Assembly: GCA_964453575.1 (NCBI GenBank)
Contig: CAYVRW010000034.1
Coordinates: forward strand, 1 to 21,604
From: JABDBK01 sp964453575
GTDB taxonomy: Bacteria; Pseudomonadota; Gammaproteobacteria; DSM-16500
Length of the DNA: 21,604 bases
Reading direction: 5' to 3'
In this document: in pieces, positions 1 through 8,481 of the stretch
Position numbering within the stretch: position 1 is the first letter of the stretch
Layout of the letters: every line of letters starts with the position of its first letter
Translations under genes and position numbers: made by a program
Notes under the pieces: model-generated
What the model was told of the DNA's origin: nothing
Database searches by the model: none
Seen by the model: the letters and a program-made list of their open reading frames with translations, nothing else

Positions 1-40
1 CTGGTGGGCACGTCGCTGCACTCCTTTGCCCACCCTACAT
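1..40 (-). repeat. REP-type palindromic repeat upstream of nuoC (copy 1)
   Basis: Positions 2-40 are identical over 39 bases to 16434-16472 and are the reverse complement of part of 16564-16611. Read on the minus strand the unit has a GTAG tetranucleotide (complement of 35-38), then an 8-bp stem GGTGGGCA/TGCCCACC (27-34 with 3-10) around a 16-nt loop. GTAG followed by an imperfect palindrome is the architecture known for REP elements mobilised by RAYT (TnpA-REP) transposases. The copy is cut by the left window edge, so a partner may lie outside. It ends 21 bases before the nuoC ATG, inside what should be the nuoB-nuoC junction. Confidence 0.8.
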
Positions 41-61
41 TACATAACATTTGGAATTTAA

Positions 62-721
62 ATGACTAAGATTGAAGAACTAAATTCAAACATTCAAACA
101 CGTTTCGCCGATCTCATCGAGCGCAGCGTTCTTGCGTGCGGCGAATTAACTCTCACCTTGCATCCAGAACATTTACTCCCCATCGCCCTAGCTTTACGCG
201 ACGAACCTCCCTTTGACTTCAAATTATTAATCGACGTATGCGGTGTCGATTATCTTCACTACGGTATCTCTGAATGGGAAACCGAATCTGCCACAACCAC
301 CGGCTTTGAACGCGGCGTCGAAGAAAACACTACTAAAACATACACCGGCAAGCGCTTTGCCAGTGTTTATCATTTATTATCATTAACCCATAACCAACGC
401 ATTCGCTTAAAAGTTTTTCTCGATGAGCATGCGCCGCATGTGCCCTCCGTGGTGGATATCTGGCCTGCAGCAAATTGGTTTGAACGCGAAGCATTTGATT
501 TATACGGTATTATGTATGAAGGTCACCCCGATTTACGCCGCTTGCTTACCGATTATGGCTTTGTTGGACATCCTTTCCGCAAAGATTTTCCTTTAATTGG
601 CCAAGTAGAAGCACGTTATGACGCGAACCAACGCCGTGTTGTTTATGAACCCGTGAGTATTGAACCACGTGTGCTTGAGCCAAAAGTCATACGCACTGAC
701 CCGCGCTATGAGGTGGAGTAA
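62..721 (+). CDS. nuoC: NADH-quinone oxidoreductase subunit C (30 kDa subunit)
   Basis: This is a peripheral-arm subunit of complex I, part of the hydrophilic module joining the Fe-S chain to the quinone site. It carries no cofactor of its own. The family signature is clear near the C-terminus: EREAFDLYG (about 141-149), GHPDLRR (154-160) and HPFRKDFP (170-177). At 219 residues it is a normal stand-alone NuoC, not the NuoCD fusion of enteric bacteria. A somewhat extended, Thr/Glu-rich loop sits at about 70-95. The ATG at 62 gives a full-length N-terminus and a GGAA lies a few bases upstream. It is the first complete gene in the window; nuoA and nuoB are expected just to the left. nuoD follows after 5 bases, and the nuoD ribosome binding site lies within the nuoC 3' end. 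Confidence 0.97.
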   Translation: MTKIEELNSNIQTRFADLIERSVLACGELTLTLHPEHLLPIALALRDEPPFDFKLLIDVCGVDYLHYGISEWETESATTTGFERGVEENTTKTYTGKRFASVYHLLSLTHNQRIRLKVFLDEHAPHVPSVVDIWPAANWFEREAFDLYGIMYEGHPDLRRLLTDYGFVGHPFRKDFPLIGQVEARYDANQRRVVYEPVSIEPRVLEPKVIRTDPRYEVE

Positions 722-726
722 ATACC

Positions 727-1989
727 ATGGAAAAATTAACCGAATTTCGTAATTACACCTTCAACTTTGGCCCTCAACATCCTGCCGCGCATGGTGTATT
801 ACGACTGATTTTAGAAGTCGATGGCGAAACCATTGTTCGTGCGGACCCTCATGTGGGTTTATTGCATAGAGCGACGGAAAAATTAGCTGAAAGTAAACCT
901 TATAATCACACCATAGGCTATATGGACAGACTAGATTACGTATCCATGATGTGTAATGAGCATGGTTATGTGCTAGCCATTGAAAAATTATTAGGTATAG
1001 AACCACCGATTAGAGCGCAATATATTCGCGTCATGTTTGATGAAGTCACCCGTATTTTAAATCATTTGTTATGGTTAGCCGGCCACAGCATAGACATTGG
1101 CGCTCTCACCGTATTTTTATATGCATTTCGTGAACGGGAAGACTTGCTAGATTGTTATGAAGCCGTTTCAGGTACGCGTATGCATGCAACCTATTATAGA
1201 CCAGGCGGGGTCTATCGCGATTTACCAGCAAAAATGCCGCAATATAAACCCTCACGCTGGCATGATGCAGCTGAAGTTGCAAAAATGAATGAAACGCGGC
1301 AGGGTTCATTGTTGGATTTTCTTTGGGATTTTACTGAACGTTTCCCAAAACTTGTCAGCGAATATGAAACTTTGTTAACAGACAATCGTATTTGGAAACA
1401 ACGTACCGTGAACATTGGCGTTATATCACCCGAACATGCGATTGCTTTAGGTTTTACCGGCCCCATGTTACGCGGCTCAGGCGTGGCCTGGGATTTACGT
1501 AAAAAACAACCTTACGAAGTTTATGATCAACTGGATTTTGATATTCCTGTGGGTGTTAATGGCGATTGTTACGACAGGTATTTGGTTCGTCTGGAAGAAA
1601 TGCGTCAATCGAATCGTATTATTCGCCAATGCATACAGTGGCTGCAGAAAAATCCAGGTTCGGTGATTGCTGACCATCGCAAAGTTGCACCGCCTACCCG
1701 CGTGCAAATGAAAGAAAGTATGGAAGCCTTGATTCATCATTTCAAACTGATGACGGAAGGTTATTGCTTGCCGGAAGGTGAAGCCTATGCAGCGATCGAA
1801 CATCCCAAAGGTGAATTCGGTGCTTATATTGTGTCAGATGGTGCTAATAAACCCTATCGTTTAAAAATTCGCGCGGCAGGTTTCCCGCACTTAGCAGCAT
1901 TAGAAACCATGGTGAAAGGCTATATGATTTCCGATGTGGTCGCTGTGTTGTCCAGTTTAGATATTGTATTTGGGGAGATAGACCGTTAA
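727..1989 (+). CDS. nuoD: NADH-quinone oxidoreductase subunit D (49 kDa subunit)
   Basis: This is the quinone-binding subunit of complex I, related to the large subunit of [NiFe] hydrogenases but lacking the metal-binding cysteines. The N-terminal motif FGPQHPAAHG (about 14-23) contains the conserved His18, and GYMDRLDYVSMMCNEHGY starts near residue 64. His18 and Tyr65 correspond to the residues known to bind the quinone headgroup. The C-terminus GEFGAYIVSDG...SLDIVFGEIDR is the canonical ending of the family, so the 420-residue protein is complete. The start is supported by AGGTGGAG (711-718) eight bases upstream. The stop overlaps the nuoE start by one base (TAATG), implying translational coupling. 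Confidence 0.98.
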   Translation: MEKLTEFRNYTFNFGPQHPAAHGVLRLILEVDGETIVRADPHVGLLHRATEKLAESKPYNHTIGYMDRLDYVSMMCNEHGYVLAIEKLLGIEPPIRAQYIRVMFDEVTRILNHLLWLAGHSIDIGALTVFLYAFREREDLLDCYEAVSGTRMHATYYRPGGVYRDLPAKMPQYKPSRWHDAAEVAKMNETRQGSLLDFLWDFTERFPKLVSEYETLLTDNRIWKQRTVNIGVISPEHAIALGFTGPMLRGSGVAWDLRKKQPYEVYDQLDFDIPVGVNGDCYDRYLVRLEEMRQSNRIIRQCIQWLQKNPGSVIADHRKVAPPTRVQMKESMEALIHHFKLMTEGYCLPEGEAYAAIEHPKGEFGAYIVSDGANKPYRLKIRAAGFPHLAALETMVKGYMISDVVAVLSSLDIVFGEIDR

Positions 1990-2465
1990 TGCTTTCAGCT
2001 AAAGTACGTGAACAAATCGACCAATGGGTAAAGCGTTATCCCGCTGATCAAAGACGATCAGGCGTGATCGAAGCATTGCGTTTCGTTCAAGAAGAGCATG
2101 GCTATTTGACCCAACCTTTAATGGACAGTGTGGCAAGTTATTTAGGTATGGCCAACATTGCCGTGTATGAAGTTGCCACTTTTTACAGTATGTTTTTTGT
2201 AAAACCGGTAGGAAAACATATCGTTGATGTCTGCACGAATGTTTCATGCATGTTACAAGATGCAGAAAAAGTTTTAACGCATTGTAAAAAACGTTTAAAA
2301 ATAGATTTAAATCAAACCACAGAAGATGGCAAATTTACCTTGCGTGAAGTGGAATGTTTAGGCGCATGCGCCAATGCTCCGGCAATTCAAGTTGGCAAAA
2401 AATATTATGAAAATATGACTCCAGAAAAGGTAGATAGTATGCTTAAAGAGCTGGAGGTAAGTTAA
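1989..2465 (+). CDS. nuoE: NADH-quinone oxidoreductase subunit E (24 kDa, 2Fe-2S N1a)
   Basis: This subunit of the NADH dehydrogenase module holds the off-path [2Fe-2S] cluster N1a. It has a thioredoxin-like fold. The four ligands are visible as Cys82 and Cys87 (CTNVSC) and Cys123 and Cys127 (CLGAC). The N-terminal helical region with EVATFYSMF (about 61-69) is also typical. At 158 residues it matches the family. The ATG overlaps the nuoD stop, and GGGGAGA at 1972-1978 gives a ribosome binding site. nuoF begins immediately after the stop codon with no gap, as is usual for the E-F pair that forms the NADH-oxidising tip. Confidence 0.98.
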   Translation: MLSAKVREQIDQWVKRYPADQRRSGVIEALRFVQEEHGYLTQPLMDSVASYLGMANIAVYEVATFYSMFFVKPVGKHIVDVCTNVSCMLQDAEKVLTHCKKRLKIDLNQTTEDGKFTLREVECLGACANAPAIQVGKKYYENMTPEKVDSMLKELEVS

Positions 2466-3737
2466 ATGGCAAATGAAGTTTGTTTCCGTACCTTACACTT
2501 AGATAAACCCTGGACGCTTAAGACTTATGAAAGTATTGGCGGCTATGAGCAATGGAAGAAAATTTTACGTGATAAAATACCGCCGGCACAAATTGTTGAT
2601 GCGTTAAAATTATCAGCATTACGCGGACGCGGGGGTGCTGGATTTCCTACTGGATTAAAATGGAGTTTTATTCGCAACGATCTGCCAGGACAAAAATACG
2701 TTTTATGTAACTCTGATGAAAGTGAACCTGGTACTTGTAAAGATAGAGAAATTTTGCGTTTTAATCCTCATCAAATTATTGAAGGTATCGCGATAGGCGG
2801 TTATGCCATGGGCGCAACCGTTGGATACAATTATATACGCGGCGAATATTGGGAACCTTACGAAAGTTTTGAAGCAGCATTGGAAGAAGCACGTCAAGCA
2901 GGATTGCTTGGCAAAAATATTTTAGGTTCGGGCGTTGATTTTGATTTATATAGCAGTTTAGGTGCCGGGGCTTATATTTGCGGTGAAGAAACCGCGCTGA
3001 TGGAATCATTAGAAGGCAAAAAAGGCATGCCGCGCTTTAAACCGCCTTTTCCAGCAGTACGCGGTTTATACGGTAAGCCCACCACGATTAATAATGTTGA
3101 AACCTATGCATCAGTTCCGGTGATTTTACAAAACGGCGCAGAATGGTTTTTAAATTTAGGCAAGCCCAATAATGGCGGCTGTAAAATCTTTAGTGTGTCA
3201 GGTCATGTTAATAAACCGGGCAATTTTGAAATTCCTTTAGGCACCCCTTTCAAAGATTTATTGGCCATGGCAGGCGGTGTTCGTCACGGTCATCACTTAA
3301 AAGCAGTGATTCCTGGTGGTTCATCCATGCCGGTATTACCCGCAGATGTCATGATGAATTTGGACATGGATTTTGATGCTATTCAAAAAGCAGGTTCAGG
3401 TCTAGGATCAGGCGGCGTTATCGTGATGGATGAAACCGTATGTATGGTGCGCACCTTAGCGCGTATTTCCAAATTTTATATGGAAGAATCCTGCGGACAA
3501 TGCACACCTTGCCGTGAAGGGACCGGTTGGGTGTATCGTTTAGTACAAAAAATTGAAGATGGCAACGGTACGATGGAAGATTTAGAAAATCTACGCCGCA
3601 CCGCAAAAAATATTGAAGGGCGAACCATTTGCGCATTTGGTGAAGCGGCTGCTTGGCCAGTCGGCGGAATGCTCAAACATTTTTATGATGAATTTGTTTA
3701 TCATGTTGAACATAAAGCATGCCTGGTGAAAGGTTAA
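2466..3737 (+). CDS. nuoF: NADH-quinone oxidoreductase subunit F (51 kDa, FMN and NADH binding)
   Basis: This is the catalytic entry point of complex I: it binds NADH and FMN and passes electrons through [4Fe-4S] cluster N3. The glycine-rich nucleotide/flavin motif GRGGAGFPTGLKW lies at about 54-66. Further family blocks are NSDESEPGTCKDR (82-94) and GAGAYICGEETALMESLEG (about 166-184). Cluster N3 ligands are Cys343, Cys346 and Cys349 (SCGQCTPCREG) and Cys389 (TICAFGEAA). The 423-residue length is normal. A strong ribosome binding site, GGAGGT at 2453-2458, lies seven bases before the ATG, which directly abuts the nuoE stop. nuoG follows after 4 bases. Confidence 0.98.
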   Translation: MANEVCFRTLHLDKPWTLKTYESIGGYEQWKKILRDKIPPAQIVDALKLSALRGRGGAGFPTGLKWSFIRNDLPGQKYVLCNSDESEPGTCKDREILRFNPHQIIEGIAIGGYAMGATVGYNYIRGEYWEPYESFEAALEEARQAGLLGKNILGSGVDFDLYSSLGAGAYICGEETALMESLEGKKGMPRFKPPFPAVRGLYGKPTTINNVETYASVPVILQNGAEWFLNLGKPNNGGCKIFSVSGHVNKPGNFEIPLGTPFKDLLAMAGGVRHGHHLKAVIPGGSSMPVLPADVMMNLDMDFDAIQKAGSGLGSGGVIVMDETVCMVRTLARISKFYMEESCGQCTPCREGTGWVYRLVQKIEDGNGTMEDLENLRRTAKNIEGRTICAFGEAAAWPVGGMLKHFYDEFVYHVEHKACLVKG

Positions 3738-3741
3738 GACG

Positions 3742-6021
3742 ATGTCAGACATAGAAATTGAAATAGACGGCAAACCACTCAAAGCGGCACCTAATAGCAT
3801 GGTGATACAAGTGGCCGATGAGGCTGGAATTTATATTCCACGGTTTTGTTACCACAAACTTTTGTCGGTTGCAGCCAACTGCCGCATGTGTTTAGTCGAA
3901 GTGGAAAAATCACCCAAACCTTTACCTGCTTGTGCAACACCCGTCATGCCTGGTATGAAAATTTTTACCCGATCCGCAAAAGCCTTGGCAGCGCAAAAAG
4001 CGGTGATGGAATTTTTACTCATTAATCATCCCTTGGATTGCCCTATCTGCGATCAAGGCGGCGAATGTGAATTGCAAGATTTAAGCATGGCTTATGGGTC
4101 GCCCGATTCTTATTACAATCAAAGTAAACGCGTGGTTAAAGATAAAGATTTAGGCCCTTTGATTTCATCGGATATGACGCGTTGTATTCAATGCACGCGC
4201 TGCATACGTTTTGGTGATGAAATTGCTGGTCTACGCGAACTTGGTGCTACTGGCCGCGGTGAACATATGGAAGTAGGCACTTATGTGCAACATGCCATGC
4301 ATTCAGAAGTGTCAGGCAATATTATTGATGTGTGCCCAGTCGGTGCTTTAACTTCTAAACCTTTTCGTTTTACCGCACGCGCCTGGGAGTTACAACAATA
4401 TCCGTCAGTCGCAGCACACGACTGCGTAGGCGCCAATATTCATGTGCATACGCGTAATGGTGTAGTCATGCGTGTAGTGCCAAAAGAAAACATGAATATT
4501 AATGAAACCTGGATTTCAGACAGAGACCGCTACAGTTATCAAGGTTTACGACATCCTGACCGCTTAGCTAAACCTAGAATTAAAGTGCATGGCGAATGGC
4601 GTGAAACCGATTGGGAAACTGCATTACAGCATGCTGCAAAAAGATTGCAAGAAGTGGTAGAAAAACATAGTGCAGATGCCATTGGCGCGTTAGCATCACC
4701 TAACGCAACGACGGAAGAATTTTATTTACTGCAAAAAATCATGCGTACTCTAGGCTCCAATCACCTGGATTATCGTTTAAGGCAAATGGATTTCAGCACC
4801 GATGTTTTTCCAGGTTTAAATCAATCCTTTGCTGATCTTGAAAATAATGAACTCATTATTTTAATCGGTTCCAATATTCGCAATGAACAACCTTCTGCAG
4901 CATTACGTATACGCAAAGCCACCCGCAAAGGCGCTGAAGTGATTGCGATTAATATGATGGATTATCGTTTTCATTTTGACACCGTATTAAAGAAAATTGT
5001 CGCACCGCATGAGATGGTTAATGCACTTTCGTCAGTCCTGAAAGCACTGGATGGTCATGCGGAGGGTGATGGTGAAAAAGCCATTGCCGCCAAACTCATG
5101 GCCCATAAAAAAACCTCTATTATATTAGGCGCATCTGCGCAAAATCATCCGCATGCAGCAACTATTGCAGCCTTGGCCCAGCAAATAGCGCAAAAATCTA
5201 ATGCAACATTAGGTCTATTCAGCGAAGGCGCTAATGCTGCAGGTGCTTGGCTTGCCGGCTTCATGCCTCGTGATAACGGGTTGAATGCAAAAGACATGTT
5301 GGCACAAGCACGTAAGGCTTATGTATTATTAAACGTAGAACCTGAGGATTGCGCAAATCCTCGGTTGGCAGAAAAAGCTTTAGCATCAGCCGAAGCGGTG
5401 ATTGCTTTAGCTATGTATAGCAATCCTTGCCTTGAAAAACATGCACACGTGATCTTACCTATCACACCTTTTACCGAAACAGCCGGTAGTTTTGTGAATG
5501 CAGCAGGAACATTACAATCCTTTCAAGGCATTGCTACACCGTTTGAAGCATCACGTCCTGCTTGGAAAGTGTTACGCGTATTAGGTAATTTCTTGCATTT
5601 GGACGGGTTTGATTATGAATCTTCCGAACATGTTTTTAAAGAATGGCAAACCATGAAAAACCCTGCTGCTGCCATGAAAATGGCGGCACCTCGATTGCCC
5701 AACGCAACAACAGGTCTTTCGCGCATAGGCGATATTTCTATTTATGCAACAGACAGTATTGTACGCCGCGCAAAAGCATTACAAGCAGCACAAACCATTA
5801 TTGAAGGTAATGTAAATGCGTTACGTATCCATCCACACATGGCAGAAAAGTTAAATATCGCGGAAGGTGATAACGTATTTGTTAAACAACATGATGCAAC
5901 CATTCAATTGCCAGTCGTGTTTGATCAGCGCATACCACAAGGTGCTGTTTATATAGCTGGCGGCATACCATCCACAAGTGACTTAAGCGAACTGTTTGGC
6001 TCGGTGGAGGTTTATAAATAA
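3742..6021 (+). CDS. nuoG: NADH-quinone oxidoreductase subunit G (75 kDa, Fe-S)
   Basis: This is the large Fe-S subunit of the NADH dehydrogenase arm. The N-terminal ferredoxin-like domain has N1b ligands Cys36, Cys47, Cys50 and Cys64. The N5 site follows with His96, Cys100, Cys103 and Cys109 (HPLDCPICDQGGEC). N4 is Cys148, Cys151, Cys154 and Cys198 (CIQCTRC...DVCPVGAL). The rest is a molybdopterin-oxidoreductase-like domain that in this family has lost the Mo cofactor. The extra N7 cluster motif found in E. coli NuoG is not seen: only a single Cys (HDCVG, near 227) occurs after the N4 site in that region. The 759 residues are therefore of the shorter type. AAAGG (3729-3733) precedes the ATG. 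The 3' end carries the ribosome binding site for nuoH. Confidence 0.97.
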   Translation: MSDIEIEIDGKPLKAAPNSMVIQVADEAGIYIPRFCYHKLLSVAANCRMCLVEVEKSPKPLPACATPVMPGMKIFTRSAKALAAQKAVMEFLLINHPLDCPICDQGGECELQDLSMAYGSPDSYYNQSKRVVKDKDLGPLISSDMTRCIQCTRCIRFGDEIAGLRELGATGRGEHMEVGTYVQHAMHSEVSGNIIDVCPVGALTSKPFRFTARAWELQQYPSVAAHDCVGANIHVHTRNGVVMRVVPKENMNINETWISDRDRYSYQGLRHPDRLAKPRIKVHGEWRETDWETALQHAAKRLQEVVEKHSADAIGALASPNATTEEFYLLQKIMRTLGSNHLDYRLRQMDFSTDVFPGLNQSFADLENNELIILIGSNIRNEQPSAALRIRKATRKGAEVIAINMMDYRFHFDTVLKKIVAPHEMVNALSSVLKALDGHAEGDGEKAIAAKLMAHKKTSIILGASAQNHPHAATIAALAQQIAQKSNATLGLFSEGANAAGAWLAGFMPRDNGLNAKDMLAQARKAYVLLNVEPEDCANPRLAEKALASAEAVIALAMYSNPCLEKHAHVILPITPFTETAGSFVNAAGTLQSFQGIATPFEASRPAWKVLRVLGNFLHLDGFDYESSEHVFKEWQTMKNPAAAMKMAAPRLPNATTGLSRIGDISIYATDSIVRRAKALQAAQTIIEGNVNALRIHPHMAEKLNIAEGDNVFVKQHDATIQLPVVFDQRIPQGAVYIAGGIPSTSDLSELFGSVEVYK

Positions 6022-6022
6022 G

Positions 6023-7048
6023 ATGGAAGGTATATTAGTCATAGGTCTTATTGTTGTAAAAATCGTAGCAATTATATTGGTATTGCTGCTAACGGTTGCT
6101 TATCTTACATTTTTTGAGCGTAAAGTATTAGGTTACATTCAAGTACGTATTGGGCCTAATCGGGTAGGGCCGCGTGGTTTATTTCAACCGTTCGCTGATA
6201 TTATCAAGTTATTATGCAAAGAAATCATTATTCCTAATGCATCGAACCGTTATTTGTTTATTGCAGCACCTATCATAAGTTTAGGAACATCCATTGCAGC
6301 ATGGTCTGTTATTCCTTTTACGCAAGGTGCTGTTTTGGCAAATATTAACGCCGGTGTTTTATTTGTATTGGCACTTTCATCATTAGGCGTCTATGGAATT
6401 TTAGTGGCCGGTTGGGCCTCGAATTCCAAATATGCCATGTTTGGTGCGTTAAGAGCGGCGGCACAATCCATTTCCTATGAAATTTGCATGGGATTTGCAT
6501 TAGTTGGTGTGATGATGGCGGCAGGTTCATTGAATTTTCAAACCATTGTCATCGCGCAAGAGGGCGGTTTTTGGCATTGGTACTGGTTACCTTTATTGCC
6601 TTTATTTATGGTGTATTGGATATCAGGTATAGCAGAAACGAATCGTTTGCCTTTCGATGTGGCAGAAGGCGAATCTGAGCTGGTAGCAGGATTTCATGTG
6701 GAATATTCAGGCACCGCATTCGCGCTCTTTTTTCTCGCTGAATATGCCAACATGGTTTTGATTTCAGCCTTGATATCTTTATTATTTTTAGGCGGCTGGT
6801 TATCACCTTTTCAGGGTATTCCTTATCTTGAAGCATGGTTTTCATTTGTTCCTGGAACAGTTTGGTTTTTGTTAAAATTAAGTTTCTTTTTGTTGGTTTA
6901 TTTGTGGATTAGAGGCACTTTTCCACGTTATCGCTATGATCAAATTATGCGATTAGGCTGGAAAATATTACTTCCCGTGACCATTATCTGGATAACGGTC
7001 GTGGCATTGGCTGTTCAATTTAATGTTGCCCCATGGTTTGCGAGTTAA
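6023..7048 (+). CDS. nuoH: NADH-quinone oxidoreductase subunit H (quinone-site membrane subunit)
   Basis: This is the membrane subunit that forms the quinone tunnel together with NuoB and NuoD. It is highly hydrophobic with about eight membrane segments. Conserved cytosolic loops are visible: FERKVLGYIQVRIGPNRVGPRG (about 31-52) and the acidic loop NRLPFDVAEGESELVAGFHVEYSG starting at residue 207, with Glu215, Glu217 and Glu219 lining the quinone cavity. I chose the ATG at 6023 (341 residues) rather than an in-frame TTG at 5996. The ATG gives the typical short N-terminus before the first helix, and the longer form would run into the end of nuoG. GGTGGAGG (6003-6010) lies 12 bases upstream of the ATG. 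The nuoI ATG follows the stop after one base. Confidence 0.96.
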   Translation: MEGILVIGLIVVKIVAIILVLLLTVAYLTFFERKVLGYIQVRIGPNRVGPRGLFQPFADIIKLLCKEIIIPNASNRYLFIAAPIISLGTSIAAWSVIPFTQGAVLANINAGVLFVLALSSLGVYGILVAGWASNSKYAMFGALRAAAQSISYEICMGFALVGVMMAAGSLNFQTIVIAQEGGFWHWYWLPLLPLFMVYWISGIAETNRLPFDVAEGESELVAGFHVEYSGTAFALFFLAEYANMVLISALISLLFLGGWLSPFQGIPYLEAWFSFVPGTVWFLLKLSFFLLVYLWIRGTFPRYRYDQIMRLGWKILLPVTIIWITVVALAVQFNVAPWFAS

Positions 7049-7049
7049 T

Positions 7050-7541
7050 ATGCTAAAACGATTGCGACACTACATTAAAAGTTTTTCATTATGGGATTTA
7101 TTGATAGGCATGAAGCTTACCGGCCGTTATTTTTTTAAAGGTAAAATAACGATTCAATATCCTGAAGAAAAAACACCTACCTCGCCGCGGTTTCGTGGTA
7201 TTCACGCCTTGCGTCGTTATCCTAATGGCGAAGAGCGCTGCATCGCTTGCAAGCTTTGTGAAGCCGTGTGCCCTGCGTTGGCCATCACTATTGATGCTGC
7301 GCCGCGTGCTGATGGTTCAAGACGTACGACGCTGTATGAAATTGATTTATTTAAATGTGTTTATTGTGGATTTTGTGAAGAATCCTGTCCTGTTGATTCA
7401 ATCGTGCTGACACGCAGCCATGATTATCATTTTGAAAATCGCGGGGAAAATATTTTGACTAAGGATAAATTATTGGCGATTGGCGATAAATACGAAGCGC
7501 AAATTGCAGCGGACAGGGCTGAGGAAGAAAAATATAGGTAA
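7050..7541 (+). CDS. nuoI: NADH-quinone oxidoreductase subunit I (23 kDa, two 4Fe-4S)
   Basis: This ferredoxin-like subunit carries clusters N6a and N6b and relays electrons from the NADH arm to N2 in NuoB. Two classic motifs are present: CIACKLCEAVCP with Cys64, 67, 70 and 74, and CVYCGFCEESCPVD with Cys103, 106, 109 and 113. The start was taken at ATG 7050 (163 residues), one base past the nuoH stop. The in-frame ATG at 7023 lies inside nuoH and would add nine non-conserved residues. The upstream Shine-Dalgarno is weak (GCGAG), so translation probably depends on coupling to nuoH. The amphipathic N-terminus LIGMKLTGRYFFKGKITIQYPEE is typical of the membrane-adjacent anchor. Confidence 0.97.
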   Translation: MLKRLRHYIKSFSLWDLLIGMKLTGRYFFKGKITIQYPEEKTPTSPRFRGIHALRRYPNGEERCIACKLCEAVCPALAITIDAAPRADGSRRTTLYEIDLFKCVYCGFCEESCPVDSIVLTRSHDYHFENRGENILTKDKLLAIGDKYEAQIAADRAEEEKYR

Positions 7542-7546
7542 TAACA

Positions 7547-8173
7547 ATGACATTTTATCAACTCATATTTTACGCATTTTCCACTGTCGCTGTGTTATCA
7601 GCGCTAATGGTGGTGATATCAAACAACCCCGTACGCGGCGCGCTGTTCTTAGTGCTGACCTTTTTCGCCATGAGCGGCATATGGCTGTTATTGCAGGCTG
7701 AATTTCTTGCACTTATTTTAGTGCTCGTCTATGTAGGCGCGGTAATGACCTTATTTTTATTTGTGGTAATGATGCTGCGTATCAATGTAACAGGAATATT
7801 GGAAGGTTTTGTACGTTACCTACCTATCGCCCTGCTTGCCATCATTGTAGTCTCAGGCATATCCATCATGGTCATAGGGCCTGCCCGATTTGGCTTGGCA
7901 AGCGTGCCAGCACCTGGGCTTAAACCTGATGATTTCAATAATCTTAAAGAACTTGGTATGGTACTTTATACCGATTATGTTTTCCCCTTTGAAATTTCAG
8001 CAGTCCTACTATTAGCTGCTATCATTGCGGCGATCAGTTTATCGCACCGCAAACCTAAAAATAGAAAAATCCAGTATCCAGCGCATCAAGTATCCGTACA
8101 GGCTAAAGACCGTCTCAAAATTCTTAAGATGGTAAGCGAAAAGAAAATTAAACCTTGGAGAGAGGGGCAGTAA
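7547..8173 (+). CDS. nuoJ: NADH-quinone oxidoreductase subunit J
   Basis: This small membrane subunit lies between NuoH and the antiporter-like subunits. One of its helices takes part in coupling quinone chemistry to proton translocation. The 208 residues show about five hydrophobic segments. The conserved stretch NNPVRGALFLVLTFFAMSG (about 26-44) and LALILVLVYVGAVMTLFLFVVMML (about 54-77) are characteristic, the latter being the flexible TM3 region. The soluble, basic C-terminus (after about 165, many Lys/Arg) is longer than the core fold needs but is variable in the family. The stop overlaps the nuoK start as TAATG. Confidence 0.96.
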   Translation: MTFYQLIFYAFSTVAVLSALMVVISNNPVRGALFLVLTFFAMSGIWLLLQAEFLALILVLVYVGAVMTLFLFVVMMLRINVTGILEGFVRYLPIALLAIIVVSGISIMVIGPARFGLASVPAPGLKPDDFNNLKELGMVLYTDYVFPFEISAVLLLAAIIAAISLSHRKPKNRKIQYPAHQVSVQAKDRLKILKMVSEKKIKPWREGQ

Positions 8174-8478
8174 TGGTATCGTTATCTGAATTCCTTATGC
8201 TTGCTGCATTGTTATTTGGCATAGGCATTGCAGGGGTCATTATTAACCGCAAAAACATTATTACTTTGCTGATGGCAATAGAATTAATGCTGCTTGCCGT
8301 GAATACTAATTTCATTGCCTTCAGTTATTTTCAAAATAATACCATAGGGCAAGTGTTTGTATTCTTTATTTTAACTGTGGCTGCAGCAGAGGCCGCTATT
8401 GGCTTGGCCATTTTAGTGGTGCTGTTTCGCAGGTCACGTACCATTGAAGTTGAAAAACTCGATAATTTAAAAGGATAA
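8173..8478 (+). CDS. nuoK: NADH-quinone oxidoreductase subunit K
   Basis: This three-helix membrane subunit is related to MrpC of Mrp antiporters and forms part of the proton path. It carries two conserved membrane glutamates, visible here as MAIELMLLAVN in helix 2 and AAAEAAIGLAILVVLFRR leading through helix 3. I set the start at ATG 8173, overlapping the nuoJ stop, because this gives the usual 101 residues. A GTG/ATG extension from 8155 would add six residues from within nuoJ. The purine-rich GAGAGGGG at about 8158-8166 is a good ribosome binding site for the ATG at 8173. Confidence 0.97.
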   Translation: MVSLSEFLMLAALLFGIGIAGVIINRKNIITLLMAIELMLLAVNTNFIAFSYFQNNTIGQVFVFFILTVAAAEAAIGLAILVVLFRRSRTIEVEKLDNLKG

Positions 8479-8481
8479 AAC

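Noticed and set aside
5996..6022. Longer nuoH start at TTG 5996
   Set aside because: It overlaps the end of nuoG and adds non-conserved residues. The ATG at 6023 gives the usual N-terminus.
7023..7049. Longer nuoI start at ATG 7023
   Set aside because: It lies inside nuoH in another frame. The ATG at 7050 directly after the nuoH stop gives the normal family length.
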